DNA of 64,000 nucleotides from Janibacter terrae NBRC 107853 (lineage in GTDB: Bacteria; Actinomycetota; Actinomycetes; Actinomycetales; Dermatophilaceae), in contig NZ_BCUV01000002.1 of NCBI RefSeq assembly GCF_001591405.1, positions 1-64,000 on the forward strand, given 5' to 3'. The notes beneath the pieces are model-generated. The model did not search any database. It saw only the letters and a list, made by a program, of their open reading frames with translations, and was not told the DNA's origin. Shown piece by piece: positions 49,169 to 60,484 of this stretch. Position 1 is the stretch's first letter; every line of letters starts with the position of its first letter. Both the position numbers and the translations under genes were made by a program.

Positions 49169-50563
49169 GTGCGACGCACTCTGATCGCCGTGACCTCCGT
49201 CGCAGCACTCGTCGTCGGGTACGGCGCCGCCGATGCCTACGACCGGGTGCCCGGTGTCCTCACGATCGACGAGCCGGTGTCGCAGCAGGCCCCCGAGCCG
49301 GTCGACGTCGACCCCGTCCTGCCCCCCGCCTCCACCGAGGCGCCCGCCCCCACCGAGGGTGGGCTGGCCACGGCCCTGCGGTCCGACCTCGAGGACCAGG
49401 CCCTCGGCTCCCGCGTCGGCATCGTCGTGCGCGACGCCCTCACCGACGAGGTGCTGCTGGCCCGCGGCGAGGACCGGGCGCAGACCCCGGCCTCGACGGC
49501 CAAGCTGCTCACGGCCGCAGCGGTCGCCGAGCGCGCCGACCTCAGCCGCGTCATGACGACCGAGGTCGTGCAGGGCGAGGGCGACGAGCTCGTCCTCGTG
49601 GCCTCGGGCGACACGATGCTCGCGCCCGGCCACGGCGACCCGACCCAGGTCGAGGGCCGGGCGGGTCTGGCCGACCTCGCCGAGGAGGTGGCCGCCTCGC
49701 TCGGGACGAAGGGGGCGCAGCGCCACACCCTTCGCCTCGACGCCACGTACGCGGCCGGCGAGCGCTACGCACCGACCTGGGACATGGCCGACGTCGCCGC
49801 CGGCTACACGCAGGGCGTGACGATGATCGGGCTGGCGGGGGAGCGCCCGATCCCCTTCCGTGCCTCACCGCGATACCCGGAGCGCTCGGTGCTCACCGCC
49901 TTCGCCAAGGCGCTCAAGGCCGAAGGGGTCAAGGTCTCCGTCGACGACTCGGCGAGCACCTGGCGCCGGCCCGCGCCCCAGGGCGCCGAGGCGCTCGGCG
50001 CGGTCGACTCCGCGCCGCTCGGCGACGTGCTCGCGCTCGCGCTCGACGACAGCGACAACGCCCTCACCGAGAACGTCGCCCGCCAGACCGCCGTCGCCGA
50101 CGGCGCCGGCGCCTCCTTCGCGCAGGTCGCCGGCTGGGTGCAGTCGACCCTCGAGGGCGCCGGCGTCGACCTCACGGGGGTGAGGCTCAAGGACAGCTGC
50201 GGGCTCTCCTCCGGCCAGGTCGTCCCGGCCCGCGTCATCTCCGACGTCATGCAGCTGGGGATCACCGGGTCGGCCACGACGATGACCCAGGTCCTCTCCG
50301 AGCTGCCGGTCGCGGGCCTCACGGGGACCCTGCACGACCGCTTCCACACCGACGACACCCGCTCGGCCGCCGGCGTCGCCCGCGCCAAGACCGGCACGCT
50401 CACGGGCACCTCGGCGCTCGCGGGCACGACGACGACCGCCGAGGGCCGGCTGCTCACCTATGTGGTCGTCGCCGACCGGGTCCCGTCGACGACGGGCACC
50501 CTCGGCGCGCGGGCCGCGTTGGACCGCGTGGTCGCCGACATCACCGCCTGCGGCTGTCGCTGA
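49169..50563 (+). CDS. dacB: D-alanyl-D-alanine carboxypeptidase/endopeptidase (PBP4, DacB)
   Basis: The 464-residue exported enzyme trims or hydrolyses peptidoglycan cross-links. It has an N-terminal membrane anchor or signal (3-22), a proline-rich linker, and the penicillin-binding motifs STAK (S109-K112), SDN and AKTGTL near the C-terminus. The insert between the first two motifs is typical of PBP4. GTG 49169 follows GCAGGGGG. It begins the ppa/dacB-tilS-hpt block conserved across actinobacteria. Confidence 0.95.
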   Translation: MRRTLIAVTSVAALVVGYGAADAYDRVPGVLTIDEPVSQQAPEPVDVDPVLPPASTEAPAPTEGGLATALRSDLEDQALGSRVGIVVRDALTDEVLLARGEDRAQTPASTAKLLTAAAVAERADLSRVMTTEVVQGEGDELVLVASGDTMLAPGHGDPTQVEGRAGLADLAEEVAASLGTKGAQRHTLRLDATYAAGERYAPTWDMADVAAGYTQGVTMIGLAGERPIPFRASPRYPERSVLTAFAKALKAEGVKVSVDDSASTWRRPAPQGAEALGAVDSAPLGDVLALALDDSDNALTENVARQTAVADGAGASFAQVAGWVQSTLEGAGVDLTGVRLKDSCGLSSGQVVPARVISDVMQLGITGSATTMTQVLSELPVAGLTGTLHDRFHTDDTRSAAGVARAKTGTLTGTSALAGTTTTAEGRLLTYVVVADRVPSTTGTLGARAALDRVVADITACGCR

Positions 50564-50590
50564 CGGGCCCCGGACTGTGAGGATGAGCGC

Positions 50591-51634
50591 GTGACGCAAT
50601 ACGTCGACTGGAAGTTCGCCAAGACCGCCGGTGCCCGGCTCGTGCCGCCCGGCCCTGACGTCAGCCATGACGAGGCCGCCGAAATCGTCGGTGAGATCCA
50701 CGAGCACGCCGACGCGGCCGTCGCCCCGGTCGCGGCGACGTCGCGGATGCACGCGCCGGGGGACGCCCCCGCGCCGCTCGTCGTGGACCGCCCCACCTGG
50801 ATCGAGGTCAACGCCGACTCGATGGCCGCGATGCTCACCCCCGCGCTGGAGGCCGCGGCCAGACGCCGCGACCGGGAGCCGTGGGGACCGGCCCAGGCGG
50901 TCGGCTCCAAGCTCACCGGCGCCGAGACCGGCGGCATGCTCGCCTTCCTCTCGACCAAGGTGCTCGGCCAGTACGACATCGCGCCGGGCGGCACCCCGGC
51001 CCTCCTGCTCGTCGCGCCCAACATCGTGACGACCGAGCGCGAGCTGGCGGTGAAGCCCCGCGACTTCCGCCTGTGGGTCTGCCTCCACGAGGAGACCCAC
51101 CGCGTGCAGTTCACCGCCGTCCCGTGGCTGCGCGAGCACCTCATCACCAGCGCGCAGGGGCTCGCGACCGAGCTCATGCCCGACTCGGAGGCGCTGCGCT
51201 CGCGCTTCGAGCAGGTGACCAGCCAGCTGCCCAAGGTCTTCAGCGGCGAGGGGCAGGGGCTCGCCGAGCTCGTCATCACCCCCGAGCAGCGCGAGCGCCT
51301 CGCCGAGGTCACCGCCGTCATGTCGCTGCTCGAGGGCCACGCCGACGTCGTCATGGACGACGTCGGGCCGGCCCACGTCCCGAGCGTGGCGGAGATCCGC
51401 GCCCGGTTCAGCCAGCGCCGCAAGGGCGCCGGGGCGGTCGACCGCCTGCTGCGCCGCCTCCTCGGCCTCGAGGCCAAGATGCGCCAGTACCGCGACGGCG
51501 CGACCTTCGTGCGCACCGTCCAGGAGGTCGTCGGCGTCGACGGGTTCAACGCGGTCTGGACCTCGCCCGAGACGCTGCCGACCGCCCGCGAGATCACCGA
51601 CCCGACCACGTGGGTGCGTCGGGTGCACGGCTGA
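50591..51634 (+). CDS. Zinc-dependent metalloprotease of the DUF2342/F420-associated family
   Basis: The 347-residue protein has the zinc motif HEETHR (H166-H170) and the downstream glutamate segment LEGHADVVMDDVG. It belongs to an actinobacterial family annotated as putative hydrolase or coenzyme F420 biosynthesis-associated protein, always between dacB and tilS. Despite the name, a role in F420 synthesis is unproven. A GAGGAT box lies 6 bases before GTG 50591, so a leaderless transcript is possible. Confidence 0.88.
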   Translation: MTQYVDWKFAKTAGARLVPPGPDVSHDEAAEIVGEIHEHADAAVAPVAATSRMHAPGDAPAPLVVDRPTWIEVNADSMAAMLTPALEAAARRRDREPWGPAQAVGSKLTGAETGGMLAFLSTKVLGQYDIAPGGTPALLLVAPNIVTTERELAVKPRDFRLWVCLHEETHRVQFTAVPWLREHLITSAQGLATELMPDSEALRSRFEQVTSQLPKVFSGEGQGLAELVITPEQRERLAEVTAVMSLLEGHADVVMDDVGPAHVPSVAEIRARFSQRRKGAGAVDRLLRRLLGLEAKMRQYRDGATFVRTVQEVVGVDGFNAVWTSPETLPTAREITDPTTWVRRVHG

Positions 51635-51635
51635 G

Positions 51636-52640
51636 GTGGGCGCCGGCCACCCCGCGCAGGCGGACTGCCGAAGGGGGGTCCGCGCCGTCCTCGAGGGGTT
51701 GCCCCCGGGCTCGCTGGCGCTCGCCGCGGTGAGCGGGGGGACCGACTCCCTCGCGCTCGCCGGCGCGCTCGCCGCCGAGGGCCCGGCCCACGACGTCACC
51801 GTCGGCGCGATCGTCGTCGACCACGGGCTGCAGGCCGGCTCCGCCGACACCGCCCTCCTCGCGGCCCAGCAGTGCGGCGACCTCGGGCTGGCCCCGGTCG
51901 CGATCGTCCAGGCCGTCGTCACCTCCTCGGGTGGCGGGCTCGAGGCCGCGGCCCGCGAGGCCCGGTACGCCGCCCTGGCCGACACCGCTGCGGCGATGGG
52001 GGAGGAGCACCCCGCGGTCGTGGTCCTGCTCGGGCACACCCGCGACGACCAGGCCGAGCAGGTCCTGCTCGGGCTCGCCCGTGGCTCCGGCGCCCGCTCG
52101 CTGGCCGGCATGGCGCCGCTCGTGGTCCGGGAGGGGGTCCCCTTCGTCCGGCCGCTCCTCCACCTCCCGCGCACGACGACCGAGCAGGCCTGCGCGGCAT
52201 GGGGACTCGTGCCGTGGGAGGACCCGATGAACGCCGACCGCGCCTTCACGCGGGTGCGCGCCCGCGAGGCGCTCGCCGCGCTCGAGGCGGACCTCGGCCC
52301 CGGCCTCGCCGAGGCCCTGACGCGCAGCGCCGACCTGCTGCGTGACGACGCCGACCTCCTCGACGACCTCGCCGGGCGGGCCGTGCCCGACGACGACCCG
52401 GCCGGCCTGCCGGTGACCGACCTGACGGAGCTGGCCCCCGCCCTTCGCTCGCGCGTGTGGCGACGACTGCTCGTGCGGGCCGGCGCGCCCGCCGGGGCGC
52501 TCACCGCCCAGCACGTCGCCGAGTGCGACCGGCTGCTCGTGGACTGGCACGGTCAGGGGCCGCTCCACCTGCCCGGCGACCTGCGGGTGCGTCGGGCCGA
52601 CGGCCGGGTGCACATCGGGCGTGCGACTGGTGGACAATGA
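51636..52640 (+). CDS. tilS: tRNA(Ile)-lysidine synthase
   Basis: The 334-residue enzyme adds lysine to cytidine-34 of tRNA-Ile so that it reads AUA. It has the PP-loop VSGGTDSLAL (33-42), VVDHGLQAGS and the HTRDDQAEQVLLGLARGSG segment. It is the short form without the full C-terminal domain, as in other actinobacteria. GTG 51636 is one base past the metalloprotease stop, so translation is coupled. Confidence 0.94.
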   Translation: MGAGHPAQADCRRGVRAVLEGLPPGSLALAAVSGGTDSLALAGALAAEGPAHDVTVGAIVVDHGLQAGSADTALLAAQQCGDLGLAPVAIVQAVVTSSGGGLEAAAREARYAALADTAAAMGEEHPAVVVLLGHTRDDQAEQVLLGLARGSGARSLAGMAPLVVREGVPFVRPLLHLPRTTTEQACAAWGLVPWEDPMNADRAFTRVRAREALAALEADLGPGLAEALTRSADLLRDDADLLDDLAGRAVPDDDPAGLPVTDLTELAPALRSRVWRRLLVRAGAPAGALTAQHVAECDRLLVDWHGQGPLHLPGDLRVRRADGRVHIGRATGGQ

Positions 52641-52671
52641 GAGCGGCCCGGACCGCTTGCGAAGGAGAGCT

Positions 52672-53223
52672 GTGGACTCCCAGGACATCAAGGACGACCT
52701 CGTCGAGGTGCTCATCACCGAGGAGCAGATCCAGGCACGGCTGGCGGAGCTCGCCGCCGAGGTCTGGGAGTACTACCGCGGCAAGGACGTGCTGCTCGTC
52801 GGCGTCCTCAAGGGAGCGGTCATGGTCATGGCCGACTTCATGCGCCACCTGCCCGGCTCCGCGCCGATGGACTGGATGGCGGTGAGCTCCTACGGCTCCG
52901 GCACCAAGTCCTCCGGCGTCGTGCGGATCCTCAAGGACCTCGACACCGACATCACGGACAAGCACGTCCTGATCGTCGAGGACATCATCGACTCCGGCCT
53001 CACCCTGTCGTGGATCCGGGCCAACCTCGGCTCCCGCTCGCCCGCGTCGGTCGAGATCCTCACCCTCCTGCGCAAGCCCGAGGCGGCCAAGGTCGAGATC
53101 GACACCCGCTGGGTCGGCTTCGACATCGCCAACGAGTTCGTCGTCGGCTACGGCCTCGACTACGCCGAGGGCTACCGCAACCTGCGGGACGTCGCGACCC
53201 TCGCGCCGCACGTCTACTCCTGA
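52672..53223 (+). CDS. hpt: Hypoxanthine(-guanine) phosphoribosyltransferase
   Basis: The 183-residue salvage enzyme converts hypoxanthine or guanine to nucleotide with PRPP. Motifs are VGVLKGAVMVMADF and the PRPP loop LIVEDIIDSGLTL. GTG 52672 follows GAAGGAGAGCT. The gene is 31 bases downstream of tilS in the conserved order tilS-hpt-ftsH. A 142-base gap with a possible promoter separates it from ftsH. Confidence 0.95.
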   Translation: MDSQDIKDDLVEVLITEEQIQARLAELAAEVWEYYRGKDVLLVGVLKGAVMVMADFMRHLPGSAPMDWMAVSSYGSGTKSSGVVRILKDLDTDITDKHVLIVEDIIDSGLTLSWIRANLGSRSPASVEILTLLRKPEAAKVEIDTRWVGFDIANEFVVGYGLDYAEGYRNLRDVATLAPHVYS

Positions 53224-53365
53224 CCCGGGAACACCGCGGTGCAGGTGCTCGTTGGCCACTGAGCCGGGAGGGCACGGGGTTCGGGTAGTTTCGTCCTGAT
53301 CCCCCGGCCGTGCCGGTGGCCGCCACGTCGTCGAGTCAGGAAGTCCGGGAAGCCCCCGTACCCGT

Positions 53366-55477
<2,112 letters not shown>

Positions 55478-55480
55478 ACC

Positions 55481-56056
55481 ATGGGCGACGTCGACCTGGC
55501 CCGCATCGAGGCCGCCGTGCGCGAGATCCTGCTCGCGGTCGGGGAGGACCCCGACCGCGACGGGCTCGTGGACACCCCCGCTCGCGTGGCCCGCTCCTAC
55601 GCCGAGGTCTTCGCCGGGCTGCGCCAGTCGCCCGAGGACCTGCTCGCGACGACCTTCGACATCGACCACGACGAGCTGGTCATCGTCCGGGACATCGAGC
55701 TGTACTCGACGTGCGAGCACCACCTCGTGCCCTTCCACGGGCTCGCCCACGTCGGCTATGTCCCGGGGCACGGCGGTCAGGTGACCGGGCTGTCCAAGCT
55801 GGCGCGCCTCGTCGACATCTTCGCCAAGCGGCCGCAGGTGCAGGAGCGGCTCACGAGCCAGGTCGCCGACGCCCTCGTCACGCACCTCGACGTCGCCGGG
55901 GTCATCGTCGTCATCGAGGCCGAGCACCTGTGCATGTCGATGCGCGGGGTCCGCAAGCCCGGCGCCAAGACGATCACCTCCGCCGTTCGGGGACAGCTGC
56001 GCGACCCGACGACCCGCGCGGAGGCCATGGCCCTGCTCACCGGGGCCGCTCGGTGA
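55481..56056 (+). CDS. folE: GTP cyclohydrolase I
   Basis: The 191-residue enzyme makes dihydroneopterin triphosphate from GTP, the first step of folate synthesis. Visible motifs are [10 protein letters not shown] (zinc ligands), [21 protein letters not shown] and [16 protein letters not shown]. The pterin route may also feed the phenylalanine hydroxylase cofactor. ATG 55481 is just past ftsH; its stop overlaps folP (GTGA). Confidence 0.97.
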   Translation: MGDVDLARIEAAVREILLAVGEDPDRDGLVDTPARVARSYAEVFAGLRQSPEDLLATTFDIDHDELVIVRDIELYSTCEHHLVPFHGLAHVGYVPGHGGQVTGLSKLARLVDIFAKRPQVQERLTSQVADALVTHLDVAGVIVVIEAEHLCMSMRGVRKPGAKTITSAVRGQLRDPTTRAEAMALLTGAAR

Positions 56057-56907
56057 CCCACGTCGTCCTCGAGCAGCTCGCGGCCGGGGCGCAGCGGCCC
56101 GGGCCGGTCGTCATGGGGATCGTCAACGTCACGCCCGACAGCTTCAGCGACGGCGGACGGTGGATCGAGACCGACGCGGCGATCGCCCACGGGCGCGAGC
56201 TGGTCGCCGCCGGCGCGCAGATCGTCGACGTCGGCGGGGAGTCCACCCGCCCCGGCGCCGAGCGACCCTCCGAGGCGGAGGAGCTGCGGCGCGTCGTCCC
56301 CGTGGTCGCCGCGCTGGCGGACGCCGGAGTCGCCGTCTCCGTCGACACCATGCGCGCCTCCGTGGCCGCCGCCTCCCTCGAGGCGGGCGGGGCGATCATC
56401 AACGACGTGAGCGGCGGGCTGGCCGACCCGACGATGCCCGACCTCGTCGCGGCGAGCGGGGCTCCCTTCGTCGTCATGCACTGGCGGGGCCACGCCCACG
56501 ACATGCAGACGCGGGCGCAGTACGACGACGTCGTCGGGGAGGTGTGCACCGAGCTCGTCGCGCGCGTCGACACCCTGCTGGCGGCCGGGGCGACCCGAGA
56601 GCAGCTGATCCTCGACCCCGGTATCGGTTTCGCCAAGACCGCCGAGCACAACTGGCAGCTGCTCGCGGGCCTCGAGCGGGTCGTCGACCTCGGCCACCCC
56701 GTGCTGCTCGGCACCTCCCGCAAGGGCTTCCTCGGCTCCGTCGGGCGCGCGCCGGGCGATGCGCGTCCCCTCGACGCCCGGGACGTCGTCACCGCCGCCA
56801 CGAGCGCCCGCGCCGCCCGCGCCGGCGTCTGGTGCGTGCGCGTCCACGACGTCGCGGCCACCGTCGACGCCATCGACGTCGTGACCGCCCTGGGCGAGCT
56901 CGCGTGA
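56053..56907 (+). CDS. folP: Dihydropteroate synthase
   Basis: The 284-residue enzyme condenses p-aminobenzoate with pterin pyrophosphate and is the sulfonamide target. It shows [43 protein letters not shown] and [12 protein letters not shown] 56053 overlaps the folE stop, and its stop overlaps the folBK start (GTGA). Confidence 0.96.
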   Translation: MTHVVLEQLAAGAQRPGPVVMGIVNVTPDSFSDGGRWIETDAAIAHGRELVAAGAQIVDVGGESTRPGAERPSEAEELRRVVPVVAALADAGVAVSVDTMRASVAAASLEAGGAIINDVSGGLADPTMPDLVAASGAPFVVMHWRGHAHDMQTRAQYDDVVGEVCTELVARVDTLLAAGATREQLILDPGIGFAKTAEHNWQLLAGLERVVDLGHPVLLGTSRKGFLGSVGRAPGDARPLDARDVVTAATSARAARAGVWCVRVHDVAATVDAIDVVTALGELA

Positions 56908-57764
56908 GCGACCGGATCAGCCTGCTCGGCGTGCGCGCCCGCGGGTTCCACGGCGTGCTCGCCGACGAGAAGCGCGACGGGCAGGAGTTCGTCGTCGACG
57001 TCGTGCTCCACGTCGACCTCGCCCCCGCAGGCCGCACCGACGACCTCGCGCTGACGATCAACTACGCGGAGGTCGGCGCCGACGTCGTCGCCCGCATCGA
57101 GGGCCCCTCGCTCGACCTCATCGAGAGCCTCGCCGAGCAGATCGCCGGCGACGCCCTCGCCCGCCCCGGCGTCCGCTCCGTGGAGGTCACCGTGCACAAG
57201 CCGTCGGCGCCGGTCGGCGTGCCCTTCGGCGACGTCGCGGTGAGCGTGACCCGCACCCGAGCGGTGCCCGTGGTCATCGCCCTCGGCGCCAACCTCGGGG
57301 ACGCGGCGGCCACGCTGCAGGCCGCGGTCGACGACCTCGGCGACGCCGTGCGCACGGTGCGTCGGGCCCCCTTCGTCACGACGGACCCGGTCGGCGGACC
57401 CGACCAGCCGCGCTACACCAACACCGTGCTCGTCGGCACGACGGCGCTCGACCCCCGCACCCTGCTCGAGCGGCTGCACGCGGTCGAGGCCCGCCACGGT
57501 CGCGTGCGCGAGGTCCGCTGGGGGGCGCGCACGCTCGACCTCGACCTGGTCCAGTACGGCGACCCGGCGCGCGGTGACGACGTCGTCAGCGACGACCCGA
57601 CGCTCACGCTGCCGCACCCGCGGGCCCACGAGCGCGGCTTCGTGCTGCAGCCGTGGAGCCGGGTCGACCCGGACGCGGTGCTGAGGGTGGGGGAGCGGGT
57701 CGTGCCCGTCACCGAGCTGCTCGCCGGGATCGACACCGCCGACATCCGGGAGACCGGGTGCTGA
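56904..57764 (+). CDS. Bifunctional dihydroneopterin aldolase / HPPK (FolB-FolK fusion)
   Basis: One 286-residue frame contains FolB (about 1-120: ISLLGVRARGFHGVLADEK, NYAEVGADV, SVEVTVHKPSAP) directly followed by FolK (about 126-286: VVIALGANLGD, RYTNTVL, VRWGARTLDLDLVQYG, LPHPRAHERGFVL). There is no stop between them, so aldolase and pyrophosphokinase steps are on one polypeptide. GTG 56904 overlaps folP. The stop overlaps the DUF3180 start. Confidence 0.94.
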   Translation: MSDRISLLGVRARGFHGVLADEKRDGQEFVVDVVLHVDLAPAGRTDDLALTINYAEVGADVVARIEGPSLDLIESLAEQIAGDALARPGVRSVEVTVHKPSAPVGVPFGDVAVSVTRTRAVPVVIALGANLGDAAATLQAAVDDLGDAVRTVRRAPFVTTDPVGGPDQPRYTNTVLVGTTALDPRTLLERLHAVEARHGRVREVRWGARTLDLDLVQYGDPARGDDVVSDDPTLTLPHPRAHERGFVLQPWSRVDPDAVLRVGERVVPVTELLAGIDTADIRETGC

Positions 57765-58240
57765 GCCGTGGCCTGCGCCTCCCGACCGTCCTCGCCGTGG
57801 TCGTCGGCACCGGGGTGCTCAGCTGGTCCGTCGGCCGGTGGTGGCTCGCCGACGGCAACGCACCGCTGCGGGTCGGCTGGCTCGCGGGGGTGCTCCTGCT
57901 CGGCATGGCCGTGGTGGTCGTCGCGGCCGGGGCGCGCATGTGGCGGATGCGTCACGGACGCACCCACGTCGCGCCCGTGGTCGCCGCGCGGATCCTCGGC
58001 CTGGCGCAGGCCAGCTCCCTGACGGGTGCCGTGATGGCCGGCCTCGACCTCGGTCAGGCCCTCGTGCTGCTGCCGGACCGCGACTTCGCCGGACGGGGCG
58101 AGCTCGCCCTGTGGTGGGCCCTCGGCGGCGCGGGAGCGCTCGCCCTCGTGGCAGCGGGGCTGCTCGTGCAGTCCTGGTGCCGCATCGGCGGCGACGAGGA
58201 CGAGCCGCCCGACGGTCGGGAGCGACCGGGCGTCAGCTGA
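57758..58240 (+). CDS. DUF3180 membrane protein
   Basis: The 160-residue protein has four membrane segments (about 8-26, 38-60, 78-97, 117-138). DUF3180 genes follow folK throughout actinobacteria, but their role is unknown. GTG 57758 overlaps the FolBK stop by 7 bases. The 3' end overlaps the convergent sortase-like gene by 8 bases. Confidence 0.88.
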   Translation: MLSRGLRLPTVLAVVVGTGVLSWSVGRWWLADGNAPLRVGWLAGVLLLGMAVVVVAAGARMWRMRHGRTHVAPVVAARILGLAQASSLTGAVMAGLDLGQALVLLPDRDFAGRGELALWWALGGAGALALVAAGLLVQSWCRIGGDEDEPPDGRERPGVS

Positions 58241-59024
58241 CGACCTGCTCGGCCCAGACGACCCAGTTGCCCTCGTAGTGGCCGCCGTTCAGCGGCGTCT
58301 CGGGGTCGCAGGTGATCAGGCGCAGCACCGGCTCGGGGTTGTCCCAGTCCCAGATGGAGTCGTCCCGGGGCACGGCCTCCTTGGTCATGGCCTCGGAGCG
58401 GGTGATCGAGAACTTCACCGTGCGGCCGTCGCCGTACGTCACCGTGACGATGTCCCCGACCTTGACGCGCGGCAGGTTCCAGAAGACATCGGGCTCGTTG
58501 CCGTGGTTGATGTGGCCGGCGAGGATGCTCGCTCCCCGGTGGCCCGGCTTCGGCCAGCCCGGCTCGGCGTACCAGCCGGCGGTGCCGAAGGGGGGAGCCA
58601 GCACCTTCTGCGCATCGAGGCGGGTCGCCACGAGGCTGGCGTCGACGATCGAGGTGCCGCCCGAGCGGACCTGCACCCGAGTGGGCTCGCCCGCCGGAGC
58701 CGGCGCGGCGGCCGGGACGGTGCCCTCGCTGCGTTGGGCAGCCGAGGGGCTGGGGTCGGGGGTCGAGGACTGCTTGGGGCGGGTCGTGCGTGAGGAGCTC
58801 GGCGTGCTGGAGCTCGGCGTGCTCGAGCTCGGCATGATCTCGCTCGGCGGCACGTAGGTCCCCGTCGGCAGCGAGACCCCGGCCTCGTCGTCGCGCTGAG
58901 TCCACCAGGCGCCGCCGGCGACGCCCCCGCCGATGACGAGCGCGACCGCGGCGGCCAGGAGCCACGTGCCGCGCTGGTAGCGCTTCTTCTCCCCGCGCTC
59001 TCGTCGCGTCGGTGGCGTCGTCAC
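58233..59024 (-). CDS. Class F-like sortase with altered arginine site
   Basis: The 263-residue protein has an N-terminal membrane anchor (about 18-40), a serine/proline-rich stalk with SSSTP repeats, and a sortase domain (about 110-263). The histidine is in ILAGHINHG and the cysteine in LITCD (C239). Where class F enzymes usually have an arginine in the final GHYRDN-type segment this protein has GHYEGNW, so the third catalytic residue seems missing. GTG 59024 follows AGGAGG by 6 bases. The next gene upstream encodes a secreted surface protein. Confidence 0.85.
   Translation of the reverse strand: MTTPPTRRERGEKKRYQRGTWLLAAAVALVIGGGVAGGAWWTQRDDEAGVSLPTGTYVPPSEIMPSSSTPSSSTPSSSRTTRPKQSSTPDPSPSAAQRSEGTVPAAAPAPAGEPTRVQVRSGGTSIVDASLVATRLDAQKVLAPPFGTAGWYAEPGWPKPGHRGASILAGHINHGNEPDVFWNLPRVKVGDIVTVTYGDGRTVKFSITRSEAMTKEAVPRDDSIWDWDNPEPVLRLITCDPETPLNGGHYEGNWVVWAEQVVS
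58795..58846. repeat. 15-bp tandem repeat in sortase stalk
   Basis: The unit GAGCTCGGCGTGCTG is repeated about 3.5 times with small changes and encodes the SSSTP repeats of the stalk. Length may vary between strains. Confidence 0.7.
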
Positions 59025-59175
59025 ACGATCCTCCTGCCTGGTGGCGGTGTCCCTGAGGGGTGGAACGCCGAGGGGTGCCTGTGAGTTCCCTCGGCGGGCA
59101 GGCGGACGGGCCGCCGGACGGGATGGGTCCCGGCCCGACGACCCGTCGGTCACCGACCGTGGTCGGCGTCGTGCC

Positions 59176-60354
59176 TCAGTGCTGGGCCTTCAGGCGGCGG
59201 CGCGCCAGGACGACCGTGCCGGCGCCGGCCCCGGCGAGGAGGGCCCCACCGAGCAGGACGGCGGCGGTGCTGTCGCTGGTCGGGGCCTCGGCGCGGGTGA
59301 AGCCGTCGGTCTGGACGACGCCCGGGGTCTCGGGGCCACCGGCCGGGGTCTCACCGTCGTCCGTGGTCGAGGAGTCCGGGTTGGTCCAGGGGGCGTAGTA
59401 CTCGACGTTGCAACCGCCGGCGACGGACTCGTCGCGACCCTCGGAGTCGACGCAGTCCTGCGAGACGAGGCGGACGTAGTCCGTGCCCTCGGCGAAGGCG
59501 AAGTCGCGGGTGTTGCTGCCCCGCGTGACCTCCCACGTGATCGTGCGCAGGACCTGCTTGTCGCCGTCGAGCAGGAGGACCTGGACGGTGCCGGCCTGCT
59601 CGGCGGTGCCCGCGACGGTGAAGCGCTTGCCGTCCTCGGTGATGGGCAGGGTGCTGGGCTCGGAGAACCAGTCGTTGGTCTCGGCCGTCGGCTCGGAGGT
59701 GCTCGAGGTCGTGGTGCTGGAGGTCGTGCTCGGCGGGGTGGTCGGCTCGTCGGAGACGCTGATGCTGTCGATGACCCGGACGCCGGAGACATAGGTGCAG
59801 GTGGAGTCGATCGCCTCGCCCACCTGCACCTGGTCGGCGTCGTAGCCGCGGAAGGTGGCGCTGAAGGTGGTCGGTGCGCTGACCGTGTAGGTGCCTGCCT
59901 GGTCGGCGACGACCTCGCCGCCGGTGCCGGTGATCGGCAGGTCCGGGGTGGAGTCCTGGACCCACGAGGTGCCGGTCCAGATGTGCGTGCGGGTGATCGA
60001 CAGGTCGGTCGTCACGGGCGCCTGGTCGCTGCCGTTGGAGACGGTCGCCTCGATGTCGTCGACGTCGCCCTCGACGTAGTGCCAGCCGAGTGCGCCGGCC
60101 ATGGCGTTGGAGACGCCCTCGTTGAGGGTCAGCGTGCCGGAGGGGGTCAGCGTGACGGTGTCGCCGACGGTCGCGGTGTCGGTGTCGGTGGCGCTGAGCG
60201 AGATGTCAAAGCTCTGCGGGCCGATCGGCGTCGTGCAGCTGTAGACCAGGTCCGTGTCGGCGTGGGCCGGGACGGCAGCGGCGAGGCCGATCATCCCCAG
60301 ACCCGTGACGAGAGCGGCCCCTGCGGACAGACGTGTGGTGCGGCGCTTGGCCAT
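59176..60354 (-). CDS. Secreted DUF6801-like surface protein with C-terminal membrane tail
   Basis: The 392-residue protein has a signal peptide (about 1-33, cleaved near AHA), a DUF6801-like domain (YSCTTPIGPQSFDISLSA), a threonine/serine-rich linker with STTSSTTTSSTSE and a second beta domain. It ends in a membrane helix with the charged tail ARRRLKAQH. The tail is like a sortase substrate, but I see no LPxTG or close variant before the helix. It sits just upstream of the sortase-like gene, which suggests the two act together. ATG 60354 is chosen for the signal peptide. Confidence 0.8.
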   Translation of the reverse strand: MAKRRTTRLSAGAALVTGLGMIGLAAAVPAHADTDLVYSCTTPIGPQSFDISLSATDTDTATVGDTVTLTPSGTLTLNEGVSNAMAGALGWHYVEGDVDDIEATVSNGSDQAPVTTDLSITRTHIWTGTSWVQDSTPDLPITGTGGEVVADQAGTYTVSAPTTFSATFRGYDADQVQVGEAIDSTCTYVSGVRVIDSISVSDEPTTPPSTTSSTTTSSTSEPTAETNDWFSEPSTLPITEDGKRFTVAGTAEQAGTVQVLLLDGDKQVLRTITWEVTRGSNTRDFAFAEGTDYVRLVSQDCVDSEGRDESVAGGCNVEYYAPWTNPDSSTTDDGETPAGGPETPGVVQTDGFTRAEAPTSDSTAAVLLGGALLAGAGAGTVVLARRRLKAQH

Positions 60355-60484
60355 GTGTGGTTTCCCCTGTGAGTCGTGTCGCGCCCCCCGAGACGACGGC
60401 GCCTTCGCCCGCAACTTACCGGCCGCTGGGAGCCCTCACAACCTTTTGTCAGGTTTCCTTACCCGCGGGTCACCTGCCGGCCGG

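Noticed and set aside
58795-58846. CRISPR-like or mobile repeat
   Set aside because: The 15-bp units are contiguous and in frame, encoding SSSTP stalk repeats. No spaced repeats or cas genes occur anywhere in the window.
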